64,000 bases of DNA, taken from positions 1 through 64,000 of the forward strand of contig JAGKXC010000007.1 of NCBI GenBank assembly GCA_021151535.1, given 5' to 3'. The translations under genes were made by a program, and so were the position numbers. The first letter of the stretch is position 1. Each line of letters opens with the position of its first letter. This stretch comes from Sphingobacteriia bacterium (GTDB lineage: Bacteria; Bacteroidota; Bacteroidia; NS11-12g; UBA955). The notes below the pieces were generated by a model. It was not told the origin of the DNA and made no database searches. It worked only from the letters and a program-made list of their open reading frames with translations. Positions 9,640-17,921 of this stretch are shown piece by piece.

Positions 9640-10701
9640 ATGTTGGGTGATTTGATTGAACTGAGGCCGGAAGGCTATTACTGTGCACAAGCGGATTTGT
9701 ATATTGATCCGATGCGCAGTGTAAAGCGTGCACTGGTTACGCATGCGCATTCAGATCATGCCAGGGGTGGGATGGAGCATTATTTGTCGCACAAAGACAG
9801 CGAATGGGTTTTGCGATTGCGATTGGGCAAGAATATTTCCTTGCAAACGATGGAATATGGAGAATCCATTTGGATGAATGGGGTTGAAATCACTTTGTAT
9901 CCTGCTGGGCATGTACCTGGCAGTGCGCAAGTAAGGTTGCGGAATAGCAAGGAGTGTTGGGTAATTTCGGGTGATTATAAAACTGTGGGTGATGGATTAA
10001 CGCCGGCATTTGAATCGGTTGCATGTGATTATTTTATTACGGAGAGCACATTTGGGCTGCCGGTGTATCGATGGAAGCCGCAGGCGGAGATATTCACTGA
10101 GATTAATGCTTGGTGGCAGGGATGTGCCGAGGAGGGTTTGAATGCGGTAATAAGTTGTTATTCATTGGGTAAGGCGCAGCGCGTGTTGAAATATTTGGAT
10201 AGGGCGATAGGGCGGGTTATTTGTCATGGCAGCATAGCGGAGACAAATGAGGCCTTGGAGCGACAGGGATTTGATTTTGGTAGTTGGGAGCGCGCGGAGA
10301 TGAGGGCTAGGGGGAAGAAGGGTGGTGAAAACGTAGAGTCTGTTGCCGGGAAAGTGAAGGGCGCGTTGATAGTTTGTCCGCCAGCGGCGATGGATTCTCA
10401 ATGGATGAAGCAATTTGGCGAATATGAAACGGGCAGTTGCAGTGGATGGATGGGGTTAAGGGGTACACGCCGCTGGGGGAATTTAGACAGGGGATTTGTG
10501 TTGAGCGATCATGCCGATTGGGATCAGTTATTGGGGGCGGTGGAGAGCTGTGGTGCTGAGAACGTATTTGTAACCCATGGATTTAGTGAGATTTTTGCGC
10601 GATATTTAAGGGAGGAGCGCGGTTTATGGGCGCAGACAACGCGGGCACTGATGCGTGGAGATTTTCAGGTTTCGGCGATAGAGAAAGGGGAGGATGGATG
10701 A
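9640..10701 (+). CDS. ligase-associated MBL-fold DNA exonuclease
   Basis: This is a metallo-beta-lactamase-fold protein of the family found next to ATP-dependent DNA ligases. The ATG at 9640 gives 353 residues with HAHSDH at residues 35-40; a TTG at 9601 would add only 13 residues. GHVPGSAQV, ISGDYKT and ESTFGLP supply the other expected metal and active-site motifs, and a C-terminal SDHADWDQL completes the fold. Its stop overlaps the ligase start (ATGA), so the two proteins are translationally coupled. The inferred role is end processing before ligation during repair. Confidence 0.88.
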   Translation: MLGDLIELRPEGYYCAQADLYIDPMRSVKRALVTHAHSDHARGGMEHYLSHKDSEWVLRLRLGKNISLQTMEYGESIWMNGVEITLYPAGHVPGSAQVRLRNSKECWVISGDYKTVGDGLTPAFESVACDYFITESTFGLPVYRWKPQAEIFTEINAWWQGCAEEGLNAVISCYSLGKAQRVLKYLDRAIGRVICHGSIAETNEALERQGFDFGSWERAEMRARGKKGGENVESVAGKVKGALIVCPPAAMDSQWMKQFGEYETGSCSGWMGLRGTRRWGNLDRGFVLSDHADWDQLLGAVESCGAENVFVTHGFSEIFARYLREERGLWAQTTRALMRGDFQVSAIEKGEDG

Positions 10702-12455
10702 AGCGTTTTGTGGTATTGATAGAGGAATTGGATAAAACCACGCGTACCAAGGAGAAGGTGCAGGCTTTGGAGCGGTATTTTCGGGAGGCTGAGGCGGTTG
10801 ATAAAATTTGGGTTGTGGCTTTGTTTACGGGCCGGCGGCCGCGTGGAATTATTAAATTGGCGAATTTGCGGAGATGGGCGGCGGATACGTCGGGCATACC
10901 GCAATGGCTATTTGATGAGAGTTATCATTTTGTGGGCGATTTGGCGGAGACAATGGCGTTGTTGGCTGGTGGAAATGTGGAAGATCGATATACGGATGCT
11001 GGAATGTTGAATGCCGAGGTTGCCGAGGATAAAGAACAGAGTAGGAAAGCGCAGATGGTTGTGGAAGGGGAAGATGCCGATGGAAAAGCGTTTTGGTATG
11101 AGATGGGTTTGGATGCGTTATTTCGGAGGTTGGAAGCGATGCGTGGCATGGATGAAGAGATTCAGCGAGCTTGGGTGATAGGCATGTGGCGGCAGATGAA
11201 GGTGACGCAGAGATTTATTTTTAATAAGTTTTTAACTGGGGGATTTAGGATGGGTGTGAGCGAACAGTTGTTGTTTCAGGCAGTGGGTTTGGTGGAGAAT
11301 ATGGAGACAGGTGATGTAGCGCATGCGTTGATGGGCAAGTGGGATCCTTTTGAAGAAAGCTATGAAGCGTTGATACGCGGGGGCGATGATAAACGGGGCA
11401 GAAGCAAACCTTATCCTTTTGCGTTGTGCTATGCGATGGAAGATGAACCTGATGATGGCTTGGAGCACTGGCAATTGGAGTGGAAATGGGATGGTATTCG
11501 CGGTCAGTTGATCAAGCGCAATGGGGATGTGTTTCTTTGGAGCAGGGGTGAAGAGTTGGTGAATGAAATGTTTCCAGAAGTGATTACAGCGGCGCAAGCA
11601 TTGCCAGACGGCATAGTGCTGGATGGAGAATTATTGGTTTGGGGTATGGATCACTTGCCTCAAGACTTCCAGCAAATGCAACGCAGATTGGGAAGAAAAA
11701 AAGTAGGTAAGAAATTGTTGCAAGATTGTCCAGTAAAATTTATGGCTTATGATTTAATCGAATGGCAAGGAAACGACATGAGGGAATACGCTTTGCGGGA
11801 TAGGCGAAAGTTGTTGGAGTCGTTGTTTGATTTAGATACGAAACATCGTTTATCGCCCTTAAAAAACGGCGATGATGGCGTGTTGTTATCACCCAAAATG
11901 GCGGCTATGGATTGGGAGGAAGCGAGGGAAATCAGGGCTCAAGCATTGGAGATTCGGGCAGAGGGTTTGATGGTGAAGAGACTGGATTCTACGTACCCGG
12001 TGGGAAGGAAGCGGGGTGATTGGTGGAAGTGGAAATTGGATGCTGAGACGGTTGATTGTGTGATGATTTATGCCCAAAGGGGCCATGGACGTAGGGCGAG
12101 TTTGTACACCGATTTTACTTTTGCTGTAAGGGATGCTGAAACGTTGGTGCCTTTTGCGAAGGCGTATAGCGGATTAACGGATGCAGAATTTTTGGAAATT
12201 AATCAATGGATTAAACAGCATACGCGTGAAAGTTTTGGTCCGGTTAGGAGTGTAACCGCCGAGTTGGTATTTGAGGTAGCATTTGAAGGAATTGCTTTTA
12301 GCAAACGACATAAAAGTGGCATAGCGGTAAGATTTCCGCGAATTGTGCGATGGAGGAAAGACAAGAAAATCGAAGAAATCGCCAGTTTAGACGATTTAAA
12401 AATGATGATTGCTCGCCGCGAGGGCGAAAAAAATGACAATTCACTGAATCAGTGA
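10698..12455 (+). CDS. ATP-dependent DNA ligase
   Basis: This is a 585-residue ATP-dependent ligase of the family linked to an MBL exonuclease, separate from the NAD-dependent replicative LigA. An N-terminal DNA-binding domain (~1-215) is followed by the adenylation domain with motif I KWDGIR (Lys263 would carry AMP) and conserved downstream segments (LDGELLVW, EGLMVKR, WWKWK), then the OB-fold domain. The start is the ATG at 10698, inside the TGA stop of the exonuclease gene; an upstream in-frame start at 10626 would lie within that gene and was not used. The other two usual members of the module (an Lhr-type helicase and a PdeM-type phosphoesterase) are not adjacent. The end converges with pyrE. 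Confidence 0.93.
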   Translation: MKRFVVLIEELDKTTRTKEKVQALERYFREAEAVDKIWVVALFTGRRPRGIIKLANLRRWAADTSGIPQWLFDESYHFVGDLAETMALLAGGNVEDRYTDAGMLNAEVAEDKEQSRKAQMVVEGEDADGKAFWYEMGLDALFRRLEAMRGMDEEIQRAWVIGMWRQMKVTQRFIFNKFLTGGFRMGVSEQLLFQAVGLVENMETGDVAHALMGKWDPFEESYEALIRGGDDKRGRSKPYPFALCYAMEDEPDDGLEHWQLEWKWDGIRGQLIKRNGDVFLWSRGEELVNEMFPEVITAAQALPDGIVLDGELLVWGMDHLPQDFQQMQRRLGRKKVGKKLLQDCPVKFMAYDLIEWQGNDMREYALRDRRKLLESLFDLDTKHRLSPLKNGDDGVLLSPKMAAMDWEEAREIRAQALEIRAEGLMVKRLDSTYPVGRKRGDWWKWKLDAETVDCVMIYAQRGHGRRASLYTDFTFAVRDAETLVPFAKAYSGLTDAEFLEINQWIKQHTRESFGPVRSVTAELVFEVAFEGIAFSKRHKSGIAVRFPRIVRWRKDKKIEEIASLDDLKMMIARREGEKNDNSLNQ

Positions 12456-12457
12456 AT
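12439..12457. other. 19-bp inverted repeat at ligase/pyrE junction
   Basis: ATTCACTGA and TCAGTGAAT form a perfect 9-bp inverted repeat around a single central A. It spans the ligase stop codon and lies 16 bp from the end of convergent pyrE. There is no T-run, so it is not a classical terminator. It may form a small hairpin or cruciform, or be chance. Confidence 0.4.
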
Positions 12458-12472
12458 GTTAGAAAGGGGGTA

Positions 12473-13117
12473 TTATCCTTGAATTTTTGATCCCCAATTT
12501 GGCGGATCGATTGCAAATTCTCTTACTAATTCTAGTTCGGAGGGTTGGATATAACCTTCGGCGGCTGCGACGGTTGTAAGTGAATCCAAGTTAGTGAGGG
12601 TATAAACGGGGATACCTGCTTGGGAGAATCTTTCCATTGCATTGGCGAATCCATAGGTAAATAGTGCAACAACACCAACCACTTCACCACCGGCTTTTTG
12701 CACACCTTCTACTGCTTGGAATGAACTTTTACCGGTTGAGATGAGGTCTTCTACCAAAACTATTTTATCGCCGGGGATTAATTCGCCTTCAACTTGATTT
12801 TGCAGGCCGTGTTTTTTGGGTTCGGGGCGAACGTAGCAATAGGGAGCGCCAAGTATATGGGCGGCTAAGGCACCATGGGCGATACCTGCGGTTGCGATTC
12901 CACCGATGCGATTGGCTTGGGGAAATTCGGTTTTAATGATGTTTGCAAGCTCTTCTGCAACGTAGGTTCTAACCTCTGGAAAGGACAGAACCATGCGGTT
13001 ATCGCAGTAGATTGGAGATTGAATTCCTGAGGTCCAAGTAAATGGCTTTGATGGACTTAGTTTAACAGCTTTTATTTCGAGAAGAAATTTTGCTAACTTT
13101 GCGTTTCTTTCAGACAT
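12473..13117 (-). CDS. pyrE: orotate phosphoribosyltransferase
   Basis: PyrE joins orotate and PRPP to make orotidine 5'-phosphate in pyrimidine synthesis. The PRPP-binding motif LVEDLISTGKSS lies at residues 121-132, and the N-terminal FTWTSGIQSPIYCDNR is the family substrate loop. The length of 214 residues is normal. Its ATG occupies 13115-13117 and overlaps the ATG of the divergent Nudix gene by two bases. The pyrE -7 box lies inside the Nudix coding sequence. No pyrBI-type partner is nearby. Confidence 0.95.
   Translation of the reverse strand: MSERNAKLAKFLLEIKAVKLSPSKPFTWTSGIQSPIYCDNRMVLSFPEVRTYVAEELANIIKTEFPQANRIGGIATAGIAHGALAAHILGAPYCYVRPEPKKHGLQNQVEGELIPGDKIVLVEDLISTGKSSFQAVEGVQKAGGEVVGVVALFTYGFANAMERFSQAGIPVYTLTNLDSLTTVAAAEGYIQPSELELVREFAIDPPNWGSKIQG
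13094..13101 (+). promoter_or_regulatory. -7 box for Nudix gene, inside pyrE
   Basis: TAACTTTG fits TAnnTTTG and ends 14 nt before the Nudix ATG. It lies within the first codons of pyrE on the opposite strand. A -33 element is not obvious. Confidence 0.5.
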
Positions 13118-13754
13118 GGGAGCACAAAGTTATAAAATCTATTTTAACGAAAGTGCGTTGGTGATTGCGGAATCTCCAGAGGCATTGAGGGGTTTACCGA
13201 ATTTATACTATATCGGTGACGATGAGTTGCATAAAAGTTTTAAGATTTTGCTATCGAATGAAACTTATGGTAGGGTGATGAACTTTGGTTTAATCTGCCC
13301 AAACCCGCAGGAAATTTTTGATGAATTCAGGTCGGAATACACGGTAGTTCAGGCTGCGGGTGGTTTGGTATTCAATAAAGAAAACCAAATGTTAACGATT
13401 AAGCGGAATGGATTATGGGATTTGCCTAAGGGTAAAATTGAGCGACATGAAGACCAGATGGCAGCGGCATTGCGTGAGGTGATGGAGGAAACGGGCATCA
13501 ACATGTTGAACATTTCGGAGAAAGTGGGTGAAAGTTATCACGCATATTTTGAGGATGATGCGATTATGTTGAAAGAAACACACTGGTATTACATGAATTG
13601 CACGGGCAAATCTACTTTGAAACCGCAGGTTGAAGAGGGAATTAGCGAAGTGAAATTTGCGGATTTAACTTGGTTTACCAGTCCTGATTTTACTTCATAT
13701 CAAAGCATACGCGACGTTGTGAAGCGTGCGTTATCGCGCGAAGCGAAGGGATAA
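13116..13754 (+). CDS. Nudix hydrolase
   Basis: This is a 212-residue protein with a complete Nudix box (residues 106-128: G106, E112, the REVMEE core and G127) for Mg-dependent cleavage of a nucleoside diphosphate linked to another group. About 75 residues precede the Nudix domain and resemble no fold I can name; this N-terminal part may give substrate choice or dimer contacts. Its start codon overlaps that of divergent pyrE. Substrate unknown. It converges with coaD over a 26-bp gap. Confidence 0.87.
   Translation: MGAQSYKIYFNESALVIAESPEALRGLPNLYYIGDDELHKSFKILLSNETYGRVMNFGLICPNPQEIFDEFRSEYTVVQAAGGLVFNKENQMLTIKRNGLWDLPKGKIERHEDQMAAALREVMEETGINMLNISEKVGESYHAYFEDDAIMLKETHWYYMNCTGKSTLKPQVEEGISEVKFADLTWFTSPDFTSYQSIRDVVKRALSREAKG
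13125..13132 (-). promoter_or_regulatory. -7 box for pyrE, inside Nudix gene
   Basis: On the minus strand this reads TAACTTTG, the same octamer as the opposing Nudix promoter, and ends 7 nt before the pyrE ATG. The pyrE transcript would have almost no leader. The two boxes face each other 23 bp apart, so open complexes at both would collide. Confidence 0.5.
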
Positions 13755-13780
13755 TTTTTTATAACCGGCGGGGGATTGGG

Positions 13781-14254
13781 TTAGATAACCAGTCCAGAAA
13801 TATCGATATTACTTGGCAGATAAGGTTTAAAATCTGCTTTATAGATGATCAAATCTCTTACGAGTGTTGAACTGATATAGCTTAATTCGGGAGAGCTATT
13901 GATAAAAATTGTTTCAATTTCTGGCCACATAGCTTTATTTAATTGGGCGATATGGCTTTCATAATCGAAATCTGAACCATTTCTAAGGCCCCGAATCAAG
14001 AATTTGGCGTTATTTTTTTTACAAAAATCTACTGTTAAGCCTTCATAGGTATCGATTGATACTTTAGGGTTATTGGCAAAAGTTTGGGATATCCAGTTTT
14101 TCCTAATTTCGAGATCAAACAAGGTGGTTTTTTTGGTGTTTACACCGATGGCAACAATTACAGCATCAAATAGGCAAGATGTACGATTAATGATATCGGC
14201 ATGACCCACGGTTATGGGATCGAACGTACCTGGAAATACTGCTATTTTATCCAT
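13781..14254 (-). CDS. coaD: phosphopantetheine adenylyltransferase
   Basis: CoaD makes dephospho-CoA from 4'-phosphopantetheine and ATP, the penultimate step of coenzyme A synthesis. The nucleotidyltransferase signature FPGTFDPITVGH is at residues 7-18, with RGLRNGSDFDYE in the middle and the SSTLVRDLI motif near the C-terminus. The length of 157 residues is standard. It lies downstream of rsmD and DUF3822 on the same strand, a common Bacteroidota order, but has its own candidate promoter at 14262-14269. Confidence 0.95.
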   Translation of the reverse strand: MDKIAVFPGTFDPITVGHADIINRTSCLFDAVIVAIGVNTKKTTLFDLEIRKNWISQTFANNPKVSIDTYEGLTVDFCKKNNAKFLIRGLRNGSDFDYESHIAQLNKAMWPEIETIFINSSPELSYISSTLVRDLIIYKADFKPYLPSNIDISGLVI

Positions 14255-14261
14255 GATAGAG

Positions 14262-14269
14262 CGAAGATA
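14262..14269 (-). promoter_or_regulatory. -7 box for coaD
   Basis: TATCTTCG (TAnnTTCG form) on the minus strand ends 7 nt before the coaD ATG. It lies between rsmD and coaD, so coaD may be transcribed both from here and by read-through. Confidence 0.45.
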
Positions 14270-14286
14270 ATGAAATGTTTGTGGTA

Positions 14287-14829
14287 TTAGCTATTCTGTT
14301 GAAAATAGCTCAACACGGAGGATCCATAATCTTTTTGTAGTACAGGCGAGCAAATTTCGGGGAACACGAGTTGGGGTTTATGTTCAAAGATTAGGATGGC
14401 ATCTGGGTTGGTGGATGAAAGCAGCGGCAAGAGTGTTTGGGGCATAGATTGCAGGTCTGCCATATGGTAAGGTGGATCTGCGAAGATGATATCAAAGCTT
14501 TGATCCAATGTAAAGGGCAATTTTAAGGCATTTCCAGAAAGAATTTCCCAGTTGGGTAGGTTAAACTGTGATTTGGTATTTTTTTGAAACACAACATTCT
14601 TTCTGTCTAAATCAACAGAAGTTACTTTTTCGGCATTACGAGACAGAAATTCTAGGGCAATGATACCTGAACCTGAAAATAAGTCGAGCACATTTGCATG
14701 TTGAATCCCCACATGATGTTGGAGGGAGTTGAACATGGATTCTCTCATTCTATCTGTTGAGGGACGAACATGAGAGGCGAATCCGGTACCTATCGCCCTA
14801 CCTTTTAAATTTCCACCGGTGACGCGCAT
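14287..14829 (-). CDS. rsmD: 16S rRNA (guanine(966)-N2)-methyltransferase RsmD
   Basis: RsmD methylates G966 of 16S rRNA in the assembling 30S subunit using S-adenosylmethionine. The N-terminus RVTGGNLKGR, the VRPSTDRMRE segment, the SAM-binding LDLFSGSG (~48-55) and the catalytic DPPY (118-121) are all present. The length of 180 residues is normal. Its start overlaps the end of the DUF3822 gene by 25 bp, so the two are co-transcribed and probably coupled. Confidence 0.93.
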   Translation of the reverse strand: MRVTGGNLKGRAIGTGFASHVRPSTDRMRESMFNSLQHHVGIQHANVLDLFSGSGIIALEFLSRNAEKVTSVDLDRKNVVFQKNTKSQFNLPNWEILSGNALKLPFTLDQSFDIIFADPPYHMADLQSMPQTLLPLLSSTNPDAILIFEHKPQLVFPEICSPVLQKDYGSSVLSYFQQNS

Positions 14830-15521
14830 TCGTAGGCTTGTAAAAGGGGTGCAACGAAATGAATGAGGGGTGGTTGTGTAGCAGCAATAATGGGTAGCGG
14901 CGGCTGGGTGAATTCAGCGTGGGGAATTAACTTAATGAAGGTTTGTTTGGCTTGAACGGACCAAGGTGCAAGGGTATCGGTATGGATAGTAACATGCAAT
15001 TGGTTGGGTTTAAGTTTTAAGTTATGGAAGGGAAGTAAGGTAAAATATAGGCATTCTTGGGCATTATTCACGTGATAAGAATTAGCCAGAATGAGGGCGC
15101 CATTTTGGAATGCGAAGAGAAAATATTGGTTATGGTGGAACCATCCGTAAACGCTGTTTTCGGCTTTATTGCTGAATTTTTGGGCGATGGGCCACAGAAG
15201 TTCTGCAAAGTGATGTTCTGCGTTGGGGTGGTTGGGAGTTGAGAATTTGATACTTGTTTGCTCGTTGATTTTTACAGTTTTGGTAGACTGCAGATCAGGT
15301 AAATGTGCATCAGCGAATGAATTGGGTACAAATTCGCAAGGAGCATTCCATTCTAACCAGTGTTTTTTAGGTAGGGAGAGTGGAAACTTGGTAATAGTGT
15401 ATTGGATGGGCTGTTGGTTGGCTGCGAATTGAACTTCGTGTAGAATATCATTTTGAAGTAATGCCAATTTTTTATGTTCTGGCAAATTGTTTTCTGATTT
15501 CCACGACCAAAGGATATCCAT
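14805..15521 (-). CDS. DUF3822 family protein
   Basis: This is a 238-residue protein matching the DUF3822 family, which in Bacteroidota regularly sits just before rsmD and coaD. It is rich in Asn, Gln, His and Pro, has no signal peptide and is presumably cytoplasmic. DUF3822 members have been related to an actin-like ATPase fold, but I see no clear phosphate-binding motifs. A role in ribosome maturation is suggested only by the constant link to rsmD. The gene begins just after a hairpin terminator that isolates it from ompA transcription. Confidence 0.78.
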   Translation of the reverse strand: MDILWSWKSENNLPEHKKLALLQNDILHEVQFAANQQPIQYTITKFPLSLPKKHWLEWNAPCEFVPNSFADAHLPDLQSTKTVKINEQTSIKFSTPNHPNAEHHFAELLWPIAQKFSNKAENSVYGWFHHNQYFLFAFQNGALILANSYHVNNAQECLYFTLLPFHNLKLKPNQLHVTIHTDTLAPWSVQAKQTFIKLIPHAEFTQPPLPIIAATQPPLIHFVAPLLQAYECASPVEI

Positions 15522-15550
15522 ATGGCAAAGTTGCGTTATTTCTCTTAAAC

Positions 15551-15581
15551 AAAAAAGGCCGCCTACTAGGCGACCTTTTTT
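15551..15581. terminator. hairpin terminator after ompA-like gene
   Basis: An A-rich left arm with GGCCGCC pairs with GGCGACC and a T-run on the right around a TACTA loop (one mismatch in the stem). It lies between the ompA-like gene and DUF3822 and can stop transcription in either direction. Confidence 0.8.
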
Positions 15582-15604
15582 GAACTATGCAAAACAGATA
15601 CTTG

Positions 15605-17233
15605 TTAGTATTTCAAAATGAAATCAACGCGACGGTTTTTGGTTTTTCCAGCCTCAGTTGTGTTGTCAGTTATAGGCATTTCTTGACCATAACCGATTGC
15701 AACCAATCTAGAAATATTTACACCGTTTGCTGCCAAGTAGTTTTTCACTGCTTCAGCGCGCTTTTGACTCAATGTTTTGTTTGATTCAGGAGTGCCGTTG
15801 TTATCGGTATGACCTTGAATTTCAACAGTAGCAGTTGGGTATTCGTTCAACAATTTAACCAAGTTGTTCAAATTCTTGAATGAAGCTGGAACGATTACAT
15901 CTTTACCAGTTTCGAAGTTGATACCTTTTGCTTCTAATTTAATTTTATCCAAAGTTTCCTTCTTGAATTCAGGGCAACCTTTGTTAGTAGTAGTACCAAT
16001 AACATCTGGGCACTTATCGATGTTGTTGTAAACACCGTCGCCGTCTGTATCAGGGCAACCTTCACCAGCTACTGCACCAGCAACTGTAGGACATTTGTCT
16101 TTGCTATCTTCAACGCCATCGCCATCAGAATCAGGGCAACCTTTCAAAGAGGCCAAACCTGCTTTATCTGGACAAGCGTCGTCTTTATCAGAAACACCAT
16201 CGCCGTCTGTATCAGGGCAACCGTTGAATTTAGCCAAACCAGCTTTGGTTGGGCAAGCATCCAAACGATCTTCTATACCGTCGCCGTCAGAATCAGGGCA
16301 ACCTTTGAATTCAGAAGAACCTTTTACATCAGGGCACTTGTCATCGCCATCAAGGATACCATCGCCATCTGTATCAACAGGACAACCAAGGCTATCTACG
16401 TGATCGCGGTATTGAGGCAATGTGCCTTTACATTTGTCGTATTTATCAGCAACACCATCTTCGTCAAGGTCTTTGAATTTACCAGATGGTTTGCCACCTG
16501 TAGCCATACCTACACCGTCACCAATTTGGTAAGTGAAACCAAATGAATGGTATCCCCACATATCGTTGGTACGATAAAGTTTGTGGATAGGAGGGTGAAC
16601 AGGGTCTGGAGTTGCGTTGTTAGCACCATCCCACATATCGCTCATGGTATAAGTATATATAGAACTTACACGGATACCGAAACGTTCTGTTAAGTGAATG
16701 GTAAAACCTGCACCACCTTGAACAGCAGCACCGATATCGGTAATTGCTGGTTTGTGTGTTAAAGCTGGATCATATTGATCTTGAACATAGGGATCTGGAC
16801 CCCAAATAATCTGACTGAAAGCGTAGAATCCACCGAATCCAGCTTGGATAAATGGTTGGAATTTAGACTCTTCAGAAAGGATTTTGAATCTTCCGCCTAC
16901 TGTGAAGTCCATTGTATTAGCGCGGAAAGACTGATATCTTGCGTAATCTGGCAATTGGAAATCATCCCATTTACGGGCATATCCAACGTCTCCAAAAGAG
17001 AAATTGAAAACACCGTCTAATTTTGGGTTGATATAGTACCCAAAACTCAATCCGCCGCCTTGATAATCGGGCTTGCGTTGGAATCCAATTGCGGAACCTA
17101 AGTCCCCAGAATATTCTCTCAAACCGCCGTTAACTTCAAGCGTGTGCGAGCCAGGTAACTGAGCACTTACAGGCAATGCTGAAGCCAACAATGATAGTGC
17201 GAGAATAGATTTTTTCAAGTAATGTATCTGCAT
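15605..17233 (-). CDS. OmpA-family outer membrane protein with TSP3 repeats
   Basis: This is a 542-residue outer-membrane protein. It has a signal peptide (SLLASALPVSAQ), an N-terminal beta-barrel (~25-235), about six thrombospondin type 3 calcium-binding repeats of the form DTDGDGVxDxxDxCP (~250-415), and a C-terminal OmpA peptidoglycan-binding domain with GHTDNNG and SQKRA (~430-542). It probably links the outer membrane to the cell wall and may be abundant: codon use is more selective than in its neighbours, the promoter is good and it has its own terminator. The ATG lies 30 bp after a -7 box. OprF-like names would also fit. Confidence 0.92.
   Translation of the reverse strand: MQIHYLKKSILALSLLASALPVSAQLPGSHTLEVNGGLREYSGDLGSAIGFQRKPDYQGGGLSFGYYINPKLDGVFNFSFGDVGYARKWDDFQLPDYARYQSFRANTMDFTVGGRFKILSEESKFQPFIQAGFGGFYAFSQIIWGPDPYVQDQYDPALTHKPAITDIGAAVQGGAGFTIHLTERFGIRVSSIYTYTMSDMWDGANNATPDPVHPPIHKLYRTNDMWGYHSFGFTYQIGDGVGMATGGKPSGKFKDLDEDGVADKYDKCKGTLPQYRDHVDSLGCPVDTDGDGILDGDDKCPDVKGSSEFKGCPDSDGDGIEDRLDACPTKAGLAKFNGCPDTDGDGVSDKDDACPDKAGLASLKGCPDSDGDGVEDSKDKCPTVAGAVAGEGCPDTDGDGVYNNIDKCPDVIGTTTNKGCPEFKKETLDKIKLEAKGINFETGKDVIVPASFKNLNNLVKLLNEYPTATVEIQGHTDNNGTPESNKTLSQKRAEAVKNYLAANGVNISRLVAIGYGQEMPITDNTTEAGKTKNRRVDFILKY
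16022..16403. repeat. tandem DNA repeats coding for TSP3 units
   Basis: About five copies of an imperfect unit, roughly 75-82 bp apart, contain variants of GTATCAGGGCAACC preceded by CCATCGCCATC. They encode the calcium-binding DxDxDG loops of the OmpA-type protein. Repeats this similar can recombine and change repeat number. Confidence 0.8.
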
Positions 17234-17263
17234 ATAGTGTTAGTTTTCGGTTTTTGTAATGGA

Positions 17264-17271
17264 CAAATATA
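17264..17271 (-). promoter_or_regulatory. -7 box for ompA-like gene
   Basis: TATATTTG on the minus strand is a good TAnnTTTG match, with a TTTTG upstream. It predicts a leader of about 25 nt, longer than for most genes here. Confidence 0.55.
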
Positions 17272-17392
17272 AGAAATGCACCGACAAAAAAAATATTTTT
17301 AACAAATTTTACCCAATAAAATGCATTGTTTACACTAGCATGAAAAAAAATTTGAGTGCTTGGGTGAGAATTCGGGTAACCGATTTCGGTTA

Positions 17393-17911
17393 TTAATTGA
17401 CAATTTGAATGATATTACTAGATCGATCAACATAATATTGGGCCAATCGAGTTCTGGCTTTTCCTTGAAGTGGGAATCCGGCGAAATTGAATTTGGAATC
17501 GCAACAGCTTGTGAACTTGCCATTTACGAACTTACCACATCTGAGGTTGAGTTCAACTGAATCTCCCCAAATTCTCGAGCAATCATTTAATGGATCGTAA
17601 GGGCATGCGCGCTCAAAAGCGTACCAAGCATCGTCGAAATCATGTACCAAAATCACACCTGTTACGCCTCCTTCCAGGTACATATATGAGCCTGGAGAAG
17701 CGAGATGCATATACGAAGGTAAATTGAGGTCGATGGTAATGTTTACTGGTGCTTTGGGGATATTTGCTGTAGACTGTCCTGCTGTATTATCGCAAGAATT
17801 TAATGAAAAAGTGATGTAAGTCGCGAGCAAGGATAAGGTGAAAAGCCATGCGGTTTTTTTGAAGAAATTATCTTCTTTATTTCGGGCGATATGGGTGCTG
17901 CTTTCTAACAA
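17393..17911 (-). CDS. Rieske-fold-like lipoprotein with altered ligands
   Basis: This is a 172-residue putative lipoprotein: a hydrophobic stretch ends in the lipobox SLNSC (Cys39). The mature part resembles the Rieske-type lipoproteins of Bacteroidota (an ERACPYDP turn, a CCDSKF turn, GFPLQG, then a RTRLAQYYV strand). The two-Cys, two-His set for a 2Fe-2S cluster is not complete: Tyr and Asp stand where His would be expected. It is probably not a functional Rieske centre or binds something else. The frame has a stop immediately upstream and no early ATG, so TTG at 17911 is the only reasonable start. It begins 10 bp after the dehydrogenase gene and is likely co-transcribed. Confidence 0.6.
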   Translation of the reverse strand: MLESSTHIARNKEDNFFKKTAWLFTLSLLATYITFSLNSCDNTAGQSTANIPKAPVNITIDLNLPSYMHLASPGSYMYLEGGVTGVILVHDFDDAWYAFERACPYDPLNDCSRIWGDSVELNLRCGKFVNGKFTSCCDSKFNFAGFPLQGKARTRLAQYYVDRSSNIIQIVN

Positions 17912-17921
17912 TCAATTTCCA

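Noticed and set aside
16022..16403. Regular ~75-82 bp repeats resembling a CRISPR array
   Set aside because: They are in frame in the ompA-like gene and encode TSP3 calcium-binding loops; no conserved direct repeat with unique spacers.
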